In this document: positions 1 through 7,518 of the stretch, piece after piece
Layout of the letters: each line of letters starts with the position of its first letter
How positions within the stretch are numbered: the first letter of the stretch is position 1
Assembly: GCF_000368025.1 (NCBI RefSeq)
Contig: NZ_KB849212.1
Coordinates: 773,989-810,433 of the forward strand
Length of the DNA: 36,445 bases
Reading direction: 5' to 3'
Source of the DNA: Acinetobacter parvus DSM 16617 = CIP 108168
GTDB taxonomy: Bacteria; Pseudomonadota; Gammaproteobacteria; Pseudomonadales; Moraxellaceae
Made by a program: the position numbers and the translations under genes
The notes under the pieces: model-generated
What the model was told of the DNA's origin: nothing
Seen by the model: the letters and a program-made list of their open reading frames with translations, nothing else
The model's database searches: none

Positions 1-18
1 TTACAGATCATCAAATTT

Positions 19-93
19 AGGGGCGTCGCCAAGTGGTAAGGCAGCGGGTTTTGATCCCGCCATCCGTTGGTTCGAATCCAGCCGCCCCTGCCA
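19..93 (+). tRNA. tRNA-Gln (anticodon TTG), first copy
   Basis: The sequence folds as a full cloverleaf. The acceptor arms AGGGGCG and CGCCCCT pair over 7 bp. The anticodon stem GCGGG/CCCGC encloses the loop TTTTGAT with anticodon TTG, which reads CAA (and CAG by wobble). The T-arm carries GTTCGAATC, and CCA is encoded at 91-93. It is identical to the copy at 184-258, with a 90-nt spacer between them, so the two are probably one transcript. Confidence 0.97.
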
Positions 94-183
94 TTTCTCT
101 TTGTTCGTCAGGCTTGTTTTATATCGGTATTTGATCAATCATATTGACAAAATCATATAAAACCATTAAAGTTCTGCCGCATT

Positions 184-258
184 AGGGGCGTCGCCAAGTG
201 GTAAGGCAGCGGGTTTTGATCCCGCCATCCGTTGGTTCGAATCCAGCCGCCCCTGCCA
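184..258 (+). tRNA. tRNA-Gln (anticodon TTG), second copy
   Basis: This is an exact duplicate of the tRNA at 19-93, with the same acceptor stem, TTG anticodon loop, T-arm and encoded CCA (256-258). It is followed by the repeat-rich leader of prs. The tandem arrangement suggests a dosage duplication and co-transcription. Confidence 0.97.
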
Positions 259-310
259 TATAATAGATTATTCTTTAAACTACCCGTTGGGGAAATTTTT
301 AGTTTCCTCT

Positions 311-540
311 TTGCGCTTGGGTGAGGTGTTGTTTCGCTTAACCTCTATGAGGAAGAGTTATAGATTTTCCATACTTGAATCAAGCGTTGTTTCACTTGAT
401 TTCATTTTGAAGAATTATAAATTTTTCCTTTATATTTTGGCAAAGCGTTGCTTCACGTAATCCTCTTTAGAAAAATCATAGATTTTTCACTTGCGCTCGG
501 GTGAAGCGTTGCTTCACGTAATCCTCGCTCAGGTGCTTCA
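311..540 (+). repeat. Four imperfect ~60-bp repeats forming the prs leader
   Basis: Four degenerate units can be aligned at about 311-370, 371-427, 428-488 and 489-540. Each has a GCGTTG-type core (325, 383, 444, 506; spacings 58, 61, 62), and the first three end in an A/T-rich ATTTTTC block. In the last unit GTGAAGC (501-507) and GCTTCAC (511-517) form a perfect hairpin. In the first unit the same positions can pair mostly by G-U wobble. In the second, AATCAAG and CTTGATT form a different stem around the core. No ORF is present. The last unit runs into the prs start codon. Function is unknown. Confidence 0.75.
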
Positions 541-1493
541 TGCCCAATCTCGTCGTTTTTAGTGGAAGTGCTCATCCACAGTTCGCCCAAAAAGTCGTAA
601 GCCATTTGCATATCCCTCTGGGTGCCGCTGCTGTAAGCAAGTTCTCTGATGGTGAAATTTCAGTTGAAATCACTGAAAATGTACGTGGTAAAGACGTATT
701 CATCGTTCAGTCCACTTGTGCCCCAACCAATGATAACCTGATGGAAATCCTGGTAATGGCAGATGCTTTGCGTCGCGCAAGTGCTGGTCGCATCACCGCT
801 GTCATCCCTTACTTCGGTTATGCACGCCAAGACCGTCGTCCACGTTCTGCTCGTGTGCCAATTACCGCCAAGGTTGTTGCAGACATGCTGACCACTGTGG
901 GAATTGACCGCGTGGTTATGATTGACCTGCATGCAGACCAGATTCAGGGTTTCTTCGATATTCCAGTGGACAACATCTACGGTACACCAGCGTTATTGGC
1001 TGACCTGCGTCAGCAGCAACATGACAACCTCATGGTGGTTTCACCTGACGTGGGTGGCGTTGTTCGTGCCCGTGCTGTTGCAAAGCAATTGGGTGACATC
1101 GACCTGGCTATCATTGACAAACGCCGTCAAAAAGCCAATGAATCTCAAGTGATGCATTTGATCGGTGACGTCAAAGACCGTGACTGTGTCATTGTCGATG
1201 ATATGGTGGATACCGCTGGTACGCTTTGCAAGGCGGCTGATGCACTGAAACAGTTTGGTGCCCGCCGTGTGATTGCCTATGCAACCCACCCTGTTCTATC
1301 TGGCAAGGCACTTGATAACCTGCGCAACTCTGTGATTGATGAACTTGTGGTAACTGACACCATTCCTCTTTCAGATGAAGCATTAACCTTAGGTAAAGTT
1401 CGCCAGGTTTCCGTTGCCAGCATGGTTGCTGAAACAATTCGTCGTATTAATAACGAAGAATCTATTAGCGCAATGTTCGATAGTTATCTATAA
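540..1493 (+). CDS. prs: Ribose-phosphate pyrophosphokinase (PRPP synthetase)
   Basis: This cytosolic enzyme transfers pyrophosphate from ATP to ribose 5-phosphate, giving PRPP for purine, pyrimidine, NAD, His and Trp synthesis. The 317-residue length is typical of class I bacterial enzymes. Visible signatures are the N-terminal FSGSAHPQFAQ, the ATP-site loop around RQDRRPRSARVPI, the metal/substrate motif DLHADQIQGFF, and the PRPP-binding loop VIVDDMVDTAGTL. ATG 540 follows a weak AGG (531-533) six bases upstream. It lies downstream of tandem tRNA-Gln genes and a repeat leader, and a hairpin terminator follows the stop. The usual allosteric control by ADP and phosphate is family knowledge. 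Confidence 0.97.
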   Translation: MPNLVVFSGSAHPQFAQKVVSHLHIPLGAAAVSKFSDGEISVEITENVRGKDVFIVQSTCAPTNDNLMEILVMADALRRASAGRITAVIPYFGYARQDRRPRSARVPITAKVVADMLTTVGIDRVVMIDLHADQIQGFFDIPVDNIYGTPALLADLRQQQHDNLMVVSPDVGGVVRARAVAKQLGDIDLAIIDKRRQKANESQVMHLIGDVKDRDCVIVDDMVDTAGTLCKAADALKQFGARRVIAYATHPVLSGKALDNLRNSVIDELVVTDTIPLSDEALTLGKVRQVSVASMVAETIRRINNEESISAMFDSYL

Positions 1494-1512
1494 TACCCCA
1501 GCTTTTTTCAAG

Positions 1513-1534
1513 CCCTGCCTTATGGCGGGGTTTT
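1513..1534 (+). terminator. Rho-independent terminator of prs
   Basis: The stem CCCTGCC/GGCGGGG (7 bp with one G-U pair) has a 4-nt loop and is followed by TTTTC. It lies 20 nt past the prs stop and before rplY, so prs is largely a separate unit. Confidence 0.85.
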
Positions 1535-1589
1535 CTATCACTAAACTGGTCGCAAGTTTAGTTTCTTAAATCTCAATGAGGATATGCCC

Positions 1590-1886
1590 ATGGCAAACTT
1601 CGTATTAAATGCTCAAGCACGTGAAGCTGCTCAACAAGGGAAAGGTGCGAGCCGCCGCCTTCGTCACGCAGCGCAAATTCCAGCGATTATCTACGGTGGT
1701 AGTGCTGAGCCTGTAACTGTTACTTTAGAGCTTCGTGAAATCGTTAAAGCTTTAGAAAGCAATGCTTTCTTTGAAGAAGTAATCGAAATCAAAATCGGTG
1801 ACAAAGTTGAAAATGTTAAAATCCAGGCATTGCAACGTCACCCAGCTAAAAACACTCCAATGCACGCTGATTTCAAACGCGCATAA
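1590..1886 (+). CDS. rplY: 50S ribosomal protein L25 (bL25)
   Basis: L25 binds 5S rRNA in the large subunit. The product is a 98-residue short-form L25 without the C-terminal CTC/TL5 domain. It contains the typical start ANFVLNAQAREAAQQGKGASRRLRH, then IPAIIYGG and the conserved ALQRHPAKNTPMHADF end. Two ATGs lie close together. The second (1590) is preferred because the TGAGGA ribosome-binding site (1577-1582) is 7 nt upstream of it, but only 1 nt from the ATG at 1584. It precedes pth by 19 nt, so the two are probably co-transcribed. Confidence 0.96.
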   Translation: MANFVLNAQAREAAQQGKGASRRLRHAAQIPAIIYGGSAEPVTVTLELREIVKALESNAFFEEVIEIKIGDKVENVKIQALQRHPAKNTPMHADFKRA

Positions 1887-1905
1887 GTGTTAAAGGCGTA
1901 AATTA

Positions 1906-2487
1906 GTGTCAAGTATTTCGCTAATTGTTGGTTTGGGCAATCCTGGAAAGGAATATGCCCAAACCCGCCATAATGCAGGTTTCTGGTTTGTTGAACAGCT
2001 TGCAGATCGTTATGGCATCAATTTAAAAGCTGACCCCAAGTTTCATGGATATAGTGGTCGTGGCCAAGTTGAGGGCCATGATGTACGTTTGCTCCTCCCT
2101 ACCACCTTTATGAACCGTTCTGGTCAAAGTGTTGCCCCTTTCGCCAAATTCTATCAAGTTGCACCTGAGTCAATCTTAATTGCCCATGATGAACTGGATA
2201 TGGACCCTGGCGTGATTCGCTTGAAAACAGGTGGCGGACACGGCGGACATAATGGTCTCCGTGATATCGTTCCCCATATTGGTCCCAATTTCCATCGTTT
2301 ACGCATTGGAATTGGACATCCTGGTTCAAAAGAACGTGTTTCTGGTCATGTGCTTGGCAAAGCTCCCAGCAGTGAACAAGATTTAATGGATGCCGCAATA
2401 GCCCATGCCTTATCACAAGTCAAAATGCTTGTGAGTGGACAGGTTCCACAGGCCATGAATCAAATTAATGCATACAAACCCGCTTAA
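1906..2487 (+). CDS. pth: Peptidyl-tRNA hydrolase
   Basis: This enzyme releases tRNA from peptidyl-tRNAs dropped by stalled ribosomes and is essential in most bacteria. It has 193 residues, the normal family size. The signature IVGLGNPGKEYAQTRHNAG carries the catalytic His (residue 22), and the catalytic Asp is in IAHDELDMDPG (residue 95). The substrate-binding segment around TTFMNRSGQSV and the GGGHGGHNGLRDI loop are intact. Translation starts at GTG, since no better ATG lies upstream. It follows rplY by 19 nt, so a shared translation-related transcript is likely. Confidence 0.97.
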   Translation: MSSISLIVGLGNPGKEYAQTRHNAGFWFVEQLADRYGINLKADPKFHGYSGRGQVEGHDVRLLLPTTFMNRSGQSVAPFAKFYQVAPESILIAHDELDMDPGVIRLKTGGGHGGHNGLRDIVPHIGPNFHRLRIGIGHPGSKERVSGHVLGKAPSSEQDLMDAAIAHALSQVKMLVSGQVPQAMNQINAYKPA

Positions 2488-2632
2488 ACTTAAACTGAAA
2501 TTGTTGATCAATCACGCTTGCCATATTGCAGTTTTAGGCGCAAAATGCGCATCAAACCGCCTATAGCCTGCGGAAACGTGACAAGTCAACCATAAGATAT
2601 CCGTCTTAGGTCTTACTCAGGAGACGCTAGCC

Positions 2633-3013
2633 ATGCTATCTCGTTTATTAAAATGTAAAATTCACCGCGCGGTTGTGACACATGCGGAACTTCATTATGA
2701 AGGTTCCTGTGCAATTGATGGTGTGTTAATGGACTTAGCAGGGATTCGTGAATACGAAGAAATCCACGTATGGAACGTAACCAACGGCAAACGCTTCACA
2801 ACCTACGCAATTCGTGGTGAAGATGATTCAGGCATTATTTCAGTAAATGGTGGTGCAGCCCATCAGGCTGATGTTGGTGACTTAGTGATTATTGCAACTT
2901 TTGGTGATTTCACCGAAGTCGAGGCAAACCTGCACAAACCTCGTTTGGTCTATGCAAACCCAGACAATACAGTGAACCACACAGCAAACTGTATTCCTGT
3001 ACAAATTGCATAA
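2633..3013 (+). CDS. panD: Aspartate 1-decarboxylase (pyruvoyl enzyme precursor)
   Basis: It converts L-aspartate to beta-alanine for pantothenate and CoA. The 126-residue pro-enzyme cleaves itself between Gly24 and Ser25 in YEGSCAID, making the pyruvoyl cofactor from Ser25. The conserved GKRFTTYAIRGEDDSGIISVNGGAAH segment carries the substrate-binding Arg and the Tyr proton donor. AGGAG (about 2620-2624) sits at a good distance from ATG 2633. The 145 nt upstream hold no ORF. A strong terminator follows, so this looks like a single-gene unit. Confidence 0.97.
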   Translation: MLSRLLKCKIHRAVVTHAELHYEGSCAIDGVLMDLAGIREYEEIHVWNVTNGKRFTTYAIRGEDDSGIISVNGGAAHQADVGDLVIIATFGDFTEVEANLHKPRLVYANPDNTVNHTANCIPVQIA

Positions 3014-3034
3014 GCAGAAAACATCACGATTCCT

Positions 3035-3066
3035 AAAAGCCAGTTTAAAAATAAACTGGCTTTTTT
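3035..3066 (+). terminator. Terminator of panD
   Basis: A perfect 13-bp inverted repeat (AAAAGCCAGTTTA and its complement) has a 4-nt loop and ends in a run of six Ts. It lies 22 nt after the panD stop. A-runs on the other side would also allow termination from the right. Confidence 0.9.
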
Positions 3067-3189
3067 CATGCTATGAGAACATAACAAAATATCTAAAATT
3101 AATGCATTATTTTTACGCAACCCAACTTGTAAAGTATGTTGCAGTATTACTTTATTAAATATAGCTGAATACTTAATTTATCATCACAC

Positions 3190-3345
3190 CTAAAACAGAG
3201 GTGGTCCAAAGGTCCAGTCCAGATCAACCTCATCTGCTAAGAGTTGACCCAGTTTTTTTAAAGCATAACGAATTGAACGATGAATCTCCGCTTTCGGGTC
3301 AGTTAATGTTCCATCCAAATCTATCAGAATATTTTTGATCGTCAT
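3190..3345 (-). pseudogene. Truncated HAD-family phosphatase (N-terminal relic)
   Basis: The minus strand encodes 51 residues, starting MTIKNILIDLDGTLTDPKAE and ending DWTFGPPLF before a stop. DLDGTLTD is motif I of HAD hydrolases of the phosphoglycolate-phosphatase type, with both catalytic Asp residues. Full-length relatives have over 200 residues. Motifs II-IV (the Ser/Thr, Lys and second Asp pair) are missing, and no continuation of the family was recognised in the following 120 nt. The cap-domain start and GPPL are still recognisable, so the truncation looks fairly recent. It lies between panD and thiD; no other gene was seen at 3067-3438. Confidence 0.75.
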
Positions 3346-3438
3346 TCGTGCAATCTCTTAAAGCCTTACAACACAGTATCGAGAGTTGCTCAAAACTCCC
3401 CTATACTAGCCTAAATGACAACATAAAAGGAAATTGCA

Positions 3439-4206
3439 GTGCGTCCAACCGTACTTTGTTTTTCAGGTTTAGATCCATCAGGCGGTGCTGGCTTACAAGC
3501 AGATATTGAGGCAATTGGGCAAAGTGGCGCACATGCAGCAATTGCCTGCACAGCATTGACCATTCAAAACTCGCAACAAGTGTTTGGTTTTGAAGCCACT
3601 TCAAAAGAGTTACTACTTGCTCAAGCAAATGCAGTAGTGGGTGATTTACCGATTAAATGTGTAAAATCAGGCATGCTGGGTACAACCGATAATATTACTG
3701 CATTGGCTGAGTTTTTACGTCAACATCCAGATTATCAATATGTACTCGATCCAGTATTAGTCGCGAATAGTGGTGGGTCACTCGGTGATCAAGCAACATT
3801 AGTTAAAGCATTTGTTGAGTTAATTCCCTTAGCCACAGTCATTACCCCAAATACAGTTGAATTAAGAGCCTTAACAGGTATTGATGATATTGAACAAGCC
3901 ACTCAAAAATTATTTGAGATGGGCGCAAAAGCTGTACTAGTGAAAGGTGGACATGAAGATACACCTGATCATATTCGTAATGTACTTTATGCTGACGGCA
4001 AAATGATTGCTGAAAGTCATTGCCCTCGTTTAGAAGGACAATATCATGGTTCTGGCTGTTCTTTGGCAAGTTTTATTGCAGGACGTTTAGCCTTAGGTGA
4101 TTCACTCAAAACTGCTGTCCAACATGCTGAAACGTGGTTATTTGGTGTATTAAAACAAGCTGAGACCCCTGTACCCAATGGGCAAAAAATTCCTAAGCGG
4201 TTTTAA
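3439..4206 (+). CDS. thiD: Hydroxymethylpyrimidine/phosphomethylpyrimidine kinase
   Basis: ThiD phosphorylates HMP and HMP-phosphate to HMP-pyrophosphate, the pyrimidine half of thiamine. It has 255 residues with a ribokinase-like fold. Visible motifs are the substrate loop SGLDPSGGAGLQADI, the segment VKSGMLGT, TPNTVELRALTG, the phosphate-binding VKGGHEDT, and the catalytic-Cys loop YHGSGCSLAS. The start is GTG 3439 with AAAAGGA (3425-3431) upstream, and TATACT at 3402-3407 may be its -10 box. No TPP riboswitch was seen before it. It converges with the SDR gene through a shared terminator. Confidence 0.93.
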   Translation: MRPTVLCFSGLDPSGGAGLQADIEAIGQSGAHAAIACTALTIQNSQQVFGFEATSKELLLAQANAVVGDLPIKCVKSGMLGTTDNITALAEFLRQHPDYQYVLDPVLVANSGGSLGDQATLVKAFVELIPLATVITPNTVELRALTGIDDIEQATQKLFEMGAKAVLVKGGHEDTPDHIRNVLYADGKMIAESHCPRLEGQYHGSGCSLASFIAGRLALGDSLKTAVQHAETWLFGVLKQAETPVPNGQKIPKRF

Positions 4207-4218
4207 AACTTAAATAAT

Positions 4219-4250
4219 AATGAATAGAAATACATATATTTCTATTCATT
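4219..4250. terminator. Bidirectional terminator between thiD and the SDR gene
   Basis: A perfect 14-bp inverted repeat (AATGAATAGAAATA and its complement) has a 4-nt loop and A/T-rich flanks. It lies between two converging genes, so it probably serves both. The stem is A/T-rich and weaker than a classic GC terminator. Confidence 0.7.
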
Positions 4251-4263
4251 TATTCAACATGAT

Positions 4264-4956
4264 CTAACGACAATTCACACCATTATTCAAATCAAATACC
4301 TCACCACTTAAACAATTTGGAGCTACTTGCGCCAGCCAAAAAGCTGTTTCTGCAATTTCTTGTGTTTGGCAAAATTGCTGATTTAACGTCGCTTCTTTTA
4401 ACCGCTTTTGTCTTTCAATAGGAATCTTTTGCATCATCCGTGTTTCAACAGGGCCAGGTGCGAGACTAAAGGTTTGAATATTATGCTGGGCATGACTACG
4501 AGCCAAACTACGCATCCCATTAATTAGCCCCGCTTTTGAGATACCATACCAGATATCAGGATGACCAATTTGTCCAGCAATGGATGCCATACTAATAATG
4601 CGTCCAAATTTCTGTTTTTTAAAAATATTTTCAGCCACATCAATACTCAACTGCATCGTATGAATCAGATTTACATTCATAATTTTTTGCATTTCTTCCC
4701 ACGTATATGAAGCGGCTGTAAGTGTATTCATATAACCTGCATTATTAATCAGCACATCAAACTGCCCAATCTGCAGAATCACCTTTTCAATTTGATCATA
4801 TTGCAACATATCCGCTTGCCAATGATGCAAATGAAGATGTGAATATTGTGGAGTATGTCGAGAAATATTATGCACCTCATAATTCTCATCCAAGAATTTT
4901 TGGGCAATCGCTTGCCCAATTCCTTGACTGGCTCCAGTAATCAATACTTTTTTCAT
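4264..4956 (-). CDS. Short-chain dehydrogenase/reductase (classical SDR)
   Basis: This is a NAD(P)-dependent oxidoreductase of unknown substrate. Counting from the start used here (230 residues), TGASQGIG (7-14) binds the cofactor, NNAG is at 71-74, and the active site is Ser125 with Tyr137-xxx-Lys141. The start at 4956 is preferred over an upstream in-frame ATG at 4974, because AATAGG sits nine bases before it and the upstream ATG lacks a ribosome-binding site. It follows the GST gene by 10 nt, so they form one operon probably controlled by the divergent TetR protein. A role in handling an electrophilic compound is inference from context. Confidence 0.85.
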   Translation of the reverse strand: MKKVLITGASQGIGQAIAQKFLDENYEVHNISRHTPQYSHLHLHHWQADMLQYDQIEKVILQIGQFDVLINNAGYMNTLTAASYTWEEMQKIMNVNLIHTMQLSIDVAENIFKKQKFGRIISMASIAGQIGHPDIWYGISKAGLINGMRSLARSHAQHNIQTFSLAPGPVETRMMQKIPIERQKRLKEATLNQQFCQTQEIAETAFWLAQVAPNCLSGEVFDLNNGVNCR

Positions 4957-4966
4957 GCCTAACCTA

Positions 4967-5563
4967 TTATTCATCTAATTCAATAAAACGAGGCAATTGT
5001 TGAAAACGTGTTAACCAAGCCTGAACATCTGGATATAGGTCTAATTCTATTTTTCCTTGATGCGCTAAAGCGATGTAGGGATAACAAGCAATATCTGCAA
5101 TCGTGGCTGATTCACCAACCAACCAATTTCTTGTTTTTAAATGTTGATTTACAACTGCTAATGATACATGTGACATTGCAGTCGCATTTTCGATATCAAT
5201 ATTTGGTTTTTTAATCAGATGAAATGCTCGTGCTGCCGATAAAGTAGAAGCAATTCTTTGATTGGCAAAAAATAACCACTCTAAAACATGTGTCATTGCA
5301 ATTGTTTCTTGAGGAAACCAAAGCTGATGAGCATCATATGTTCTAGCGAGATAGCACAAGATTGCTTGAGAATCATGGATATGCCTCCCCTGATCTTCTA
5401 GCACAGGAATCTGCCCTAAAGGATTCAGTTTTAGAAAATGTTCTGTCTTTTGCTCTTGGTCACCTAAATTTATAGAGACTTTTTCGTAGTCTAAATTCAG
5501 AAATGAAAGTAATAATCTGATTTTGTAACAATTTCCTGAGATTACAGTATTATAAAGTTTCAT
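4967..5563 (-). CDS. Glutathione S-transferase family protein
   Basis: A cytosolic GST-fold protein of about 198 residues. The N-terminal thioredoxin-like domain (about 1-78) starts MKLYNTVISGNCYKIRLLLSFL and contains NPLGQIPVLEDQG with the cis-Pro and HDSQAILCYLAR with the glutathione-binding Ser. The C-terminal helical domain holds LVGESATIADIACYPY. The first candidate ATG (5569) abuts the AAGAAG Shine-Dalgarno, so the ATG at 5563, six bases further on, is the better start. It is the first gene of a GST-SDR operon reading away from a TetR regulator. The substrate is unknown. Confidence 0.87.
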   Translation of the reverse strand: MKLYNTVISGNCYKIRLLLSFLNLDYEKVSINLGDQEQKTEHFLKLNPLGQIPVLEDQGRHIHDSQAILCYLARTYDAHQLWFPQETIAMTHVLEWLFFANQRIASTLSAARAFHLIKKPNIDIENATAMSHVSLAVVNQHLKTRNWLVGESATIADIACYPYIALAHQGKIELDLYPDVQAWLTRFQQLPRFIELDE

Positions 5564-5595
5564 TGTCATCTTCTTTTGTGGTTATATAATTTTAA

Positions 5596-5615
5596 TGTAC
5601 CGAACGATCGGTACA
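5596..5615. promoter_or_regulatory. Palindromic TetR-type operator between GST and tetR
   Basis: Half-sites TGTACCGA and TCGGTACA form a perfect 8-bp inverted repeat around the spacer ACGA. This size and centre are typical for TetR-family operators. It lies in the only gap between the divergent GST and TetR genes and overlaps the region where both promoters should be. Control by the adjacent TetR protein is inferred. Confidence 0.75.
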
Positions 5616-5627
5616 AAATCAAGTGGT

Positions 5628-6182
5628 ATGAGTAATTTTATGGATAAACCGACTTTAATTCGATCTTTATTAAGTATTTTCAGAGAATATGGCTATGAAG
5701 GTGCTTCTTTATCCAAAATTTCTGAACGAACAGGTCTAGGTAAAGCCAGTTTGTATCATCACTTTCCAAATGGAAAACAACAAATGGCACAAGATGTTTT
5801 GAGCTATTTAGAACAATGGCGCGAAGATCATATTTTTATTCACCTACAAAGCAACGCATCACCTATTGAACGTTTAGAAGCTCTGACCTATTCATTAAAG
5901 CAAGTTTATGAAAATGGCCATGTAGCGTGTATTTTGGCAGTTTTAACCTTAAGTGAAGCGCACCAAACCTTTTTACCTCAAATTCAACCCGTATTTACAA
6001 GACTGATTGAAAGTATCTCTGTCGTTTTACAAGATGCGGGAATATCAGAAGAACAAGCTTTCGAGCGAGCACAAGATACTGTGATACGTATTCAAGGATC
6101 TTTAATCTTATCTAGAGCATTACAAAGCCCAAAACCTTTTTTACAATTAATGGATAAACTTCCTAAACAATTATTATCTTAA
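5628..6182 (+). CDS. TetR/AcrR family transcriptional regulator
   Basis: A one-component repressor of about 184 residues. The N-terminal helix-turn-helix (about residues 8-50) contains LLSIFREYGYEGASLSKISERTGLGKASLYHHFPNGK-like sequence, with the typical SLYHHF recognition-helix end. The rest is a ligand-binding helical domain. An in-frame ATG at 5595 lies inside the operator, so it is an unlikely start; ATG 5628 or 5640 (MDKPTL) is better, and neither has a strong ribosome-binding site. It probably represses itself and the divergent GST-SDR operon through the palindrome at 5596-5615. The inducer is unknown. It ends 2 nt from a convergent gene. Confidence 0.88.
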   Translation: MSNFMDKPTLIRSLLSIFREYGYEGASLSKISERTGLGKASLYHHFPNGKQQMAQDVLSYLEQWREDHIFIHLQSNASPIERLEALTYSLKQVYENGHVACILAVLTLSEAHQTFLPQIQPVFTRLIESISVVLQDAGISEEQAFERAQDTVIRIQGSLILSRALQSPKPFLQLMDKLPKQLLS

Positions 6183-6184
6183 GA

Positions 6185-6733
6185 TTATTTACCACCATTA
6201 CTTGCATTTAAGCTTAAAGTTGTTTTGACATTTTTTAAGTGATTATGTGGTTGTAAATTAACAACTTCAATCACATAAAGATCTTGAGATAAAGGAATCC
6301 AGCCAATACTTCTGTAACTTTGATTTTTACCATCATGTCCTGTTGAACATAAAGACTGAAATTGCTGATTAAAAACAATTTCATGATTTTTTGATTTTCT
6401 TACAATAACTTGCAAGGTTATTGGTTGACCTAATTCTTTTCTCTTCTCTATAGGAATGTTGTTATATTTTATAGTCCCATCACAATATTGGTTAAAAGTA
6501 TTTCCAACAACAAGATCATCAACTCGCTTTTGTGCTGATTCAAATTCAACAGTTAGGCTTAAGTGGTACGACTTTGGTACATTTATCTTAAATTCAGTAG
6601 TTGCTAATGCACCTGTATGAGTTAAATCAATCGGAAGATTTGAAAATAATGGAGGAAATGCACAAAGACCAGTCATCCACATTGCCACACTTAAAACGGG
6701 CTTTTGACATAAAGCATAAGTAAATGGATTCAT
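6185..6733 (-). CDS. Hypothetical exported protein, possibly DUF5625-like
   Basis: A 182-residue protein. The N-terminus has a hydrophobic stretch (VLSVAMWMTGLCAFPPLF, about residues 13-30) that could be a signal or membrane anchor, but it has no clean lipobox. The following segment LPIDLTHTGALATTEFKINVPKSYHLSLTVEF resembles the opening beta-strands of DUF5625 proteins; this is recalled from family knowledge and is uncertain. Later there are two Cys (in FNQYCDGT and QSLCSTGHDG) that could form a periplasmic disulfide. It converges with tetR, 2 nt apart. No function can be assigned. Confidence 0.6.
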   Translation of the reverse strand: MNPFTYALCQKPVLSVAMWMTGLCAFPPLFSNLPIDLTHTGALATTEFKINVPKSYHLSLTVEFESAQKRVDDLVVGNTFNQYCDGTIKYNNIPIEKRKELGQPITLQVIVRKSKNHEIVFNQQFQSLCSTGHDGKNQSYRSIGWIPLSQDLYVIEVVNLQPHNHLKNVKTTLSLNASNGGK

Positions 6734-6784
6734 TTTTTTAATGTTTTAGTAATTTCAATTTTATAGATTTTATCTTTTATTTTG

Positions 6785-6810
6785 AAATAAAAAAGGCGCA
6801 ATACGCGCCT
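6785..6810 (-). terminator. Terminator of the kbp-like gene
   Basis: On the minus strand AGGCGC/GCGCCT form a 6-bp stem with a 5-nt loop, followed by a T-rich run. It lies 19 nt past the stop of the LysM gene and separates it from the downstream DUF5625-like gene. Confidence 0.8.
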
Positions 6811-6828
6811 CTTCTGTCACATTACAAT

Positions 6829-7302
6829 TTATTCAGGGATACGTAAAACTTGTCCAGGAAAAATATCATCCGCATTTTTGAGTAATGGTCTATTCGCTTC
6901 AAAAATTTTATTGTATCGGTTTGGATCGCCATAATACTCTTTAGAAATCTTAGATAAATTATCACCTGATTTTACGGTATAGAATTTACTTTCTGGTTCA
7001 GGCACCTCAACCGTCATCTGATCATCGACCTGAGCAACGTGATCAATATTACCGACGGCAAGGACTATCTTTTCTTTATCTGCTTGGCTTTTAACTTGCC
7101 CTTTAATGATGGCTGTATCGGTATTGCCATTGTAGGTTACTGATAAACCTTCAACACCAAGACCTAAACTTTTAATTAAACCTAATAATTTATTGGCAAT
7201 CTCTTGAGCTGAAGGCTCAACAGGTGTAGCTGGAGCAAGCTGAGGTTCTGCTGGTGCTGTATTTTTTTTACCAATGCCTTTAACAAAATCAAAAAGACCC
7301 AT
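6829..7302 (-). CDS. kbp: BON-LysM protein, Kbp/YgaU-like
   Basis: A 157-residue protein with the same architecture as E. coli Kbp (YgaU). A short lead MGLFDFVKGIGKK is followed by a Pro/Ala-rich linker, a BON domain (about 35-100, with SVTYNGNTDTAIIKGQVKSQADKEKI) and a C-terminal LysM domain (about 108-156, YTVKSGDNLSKISKEYYGDPNRYNKIFEANRPLL). E. coli Kbp binds K+ in the cytoplasm and LysM usually binds peptidoglycan. No signal peptide is visible, consistent with the cytosolic form. AGAGGA lies 9 nt before ATG. It is a single-gene unit with its own terminator. The potassium role here is inferred by homology. Confidence 0.85.
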   Translation of the reverse strand: MGLFDFVKGIGKKNTAPAEPQLAPATPVEPSAQEIANKLLGLIKSLGLGVEGLSVTYNGNTDTAIIKGQVKSQADKEKIVLAVGNIDHVAQVDDQMTVEVPEPESKFYTVKSGDNLSKISKEYYGDPNRYNKIFEANRPLLKNADDIFPGQVLRIPE

Positions 7303-7469
7303 TTTTTATTTCCTCTGTAATTATTGATTAAGCATAGTCAAAACAGACTTACAATTAGTTATACAGAAAAAATAAAGCATGCGAGTTTCAATTTAACGAG
7401 GTCTTGTAAATATATGTATATGCAGTAAAACTGATTTTAAGCTTTCACATTTATATATTTTTTAAATAT

Positions 7470-7491
7470 AAAAAGCCACCTTACGGCGGCT
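7470..7491 (-). terminator. Terminator of the second acp gene
   Basis: On the minus strand AGCCGCC/GGTGGCT pair (7 bp with one G-U) around a 4-nt loop, followed by TTTTTATA. It lies about 28 nt past the stop of the ACP gene at 7519. Confidence 0.85.
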
Positions 7492-7518
7492 TTCAATTCG
7501 TTCAAAACTTGAAGCAAT

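Noticed and set aside
311..540. CRISPR array
   Set aside because: The repeats are tandem, degenerate and lack unique spacers of uniform length; no cas gene is near.
3346..3438. TPP riboswitch before thiD
   Set aside because: No CTGAGA-type core was found and the leader is too short; only a weak promoter is visible.
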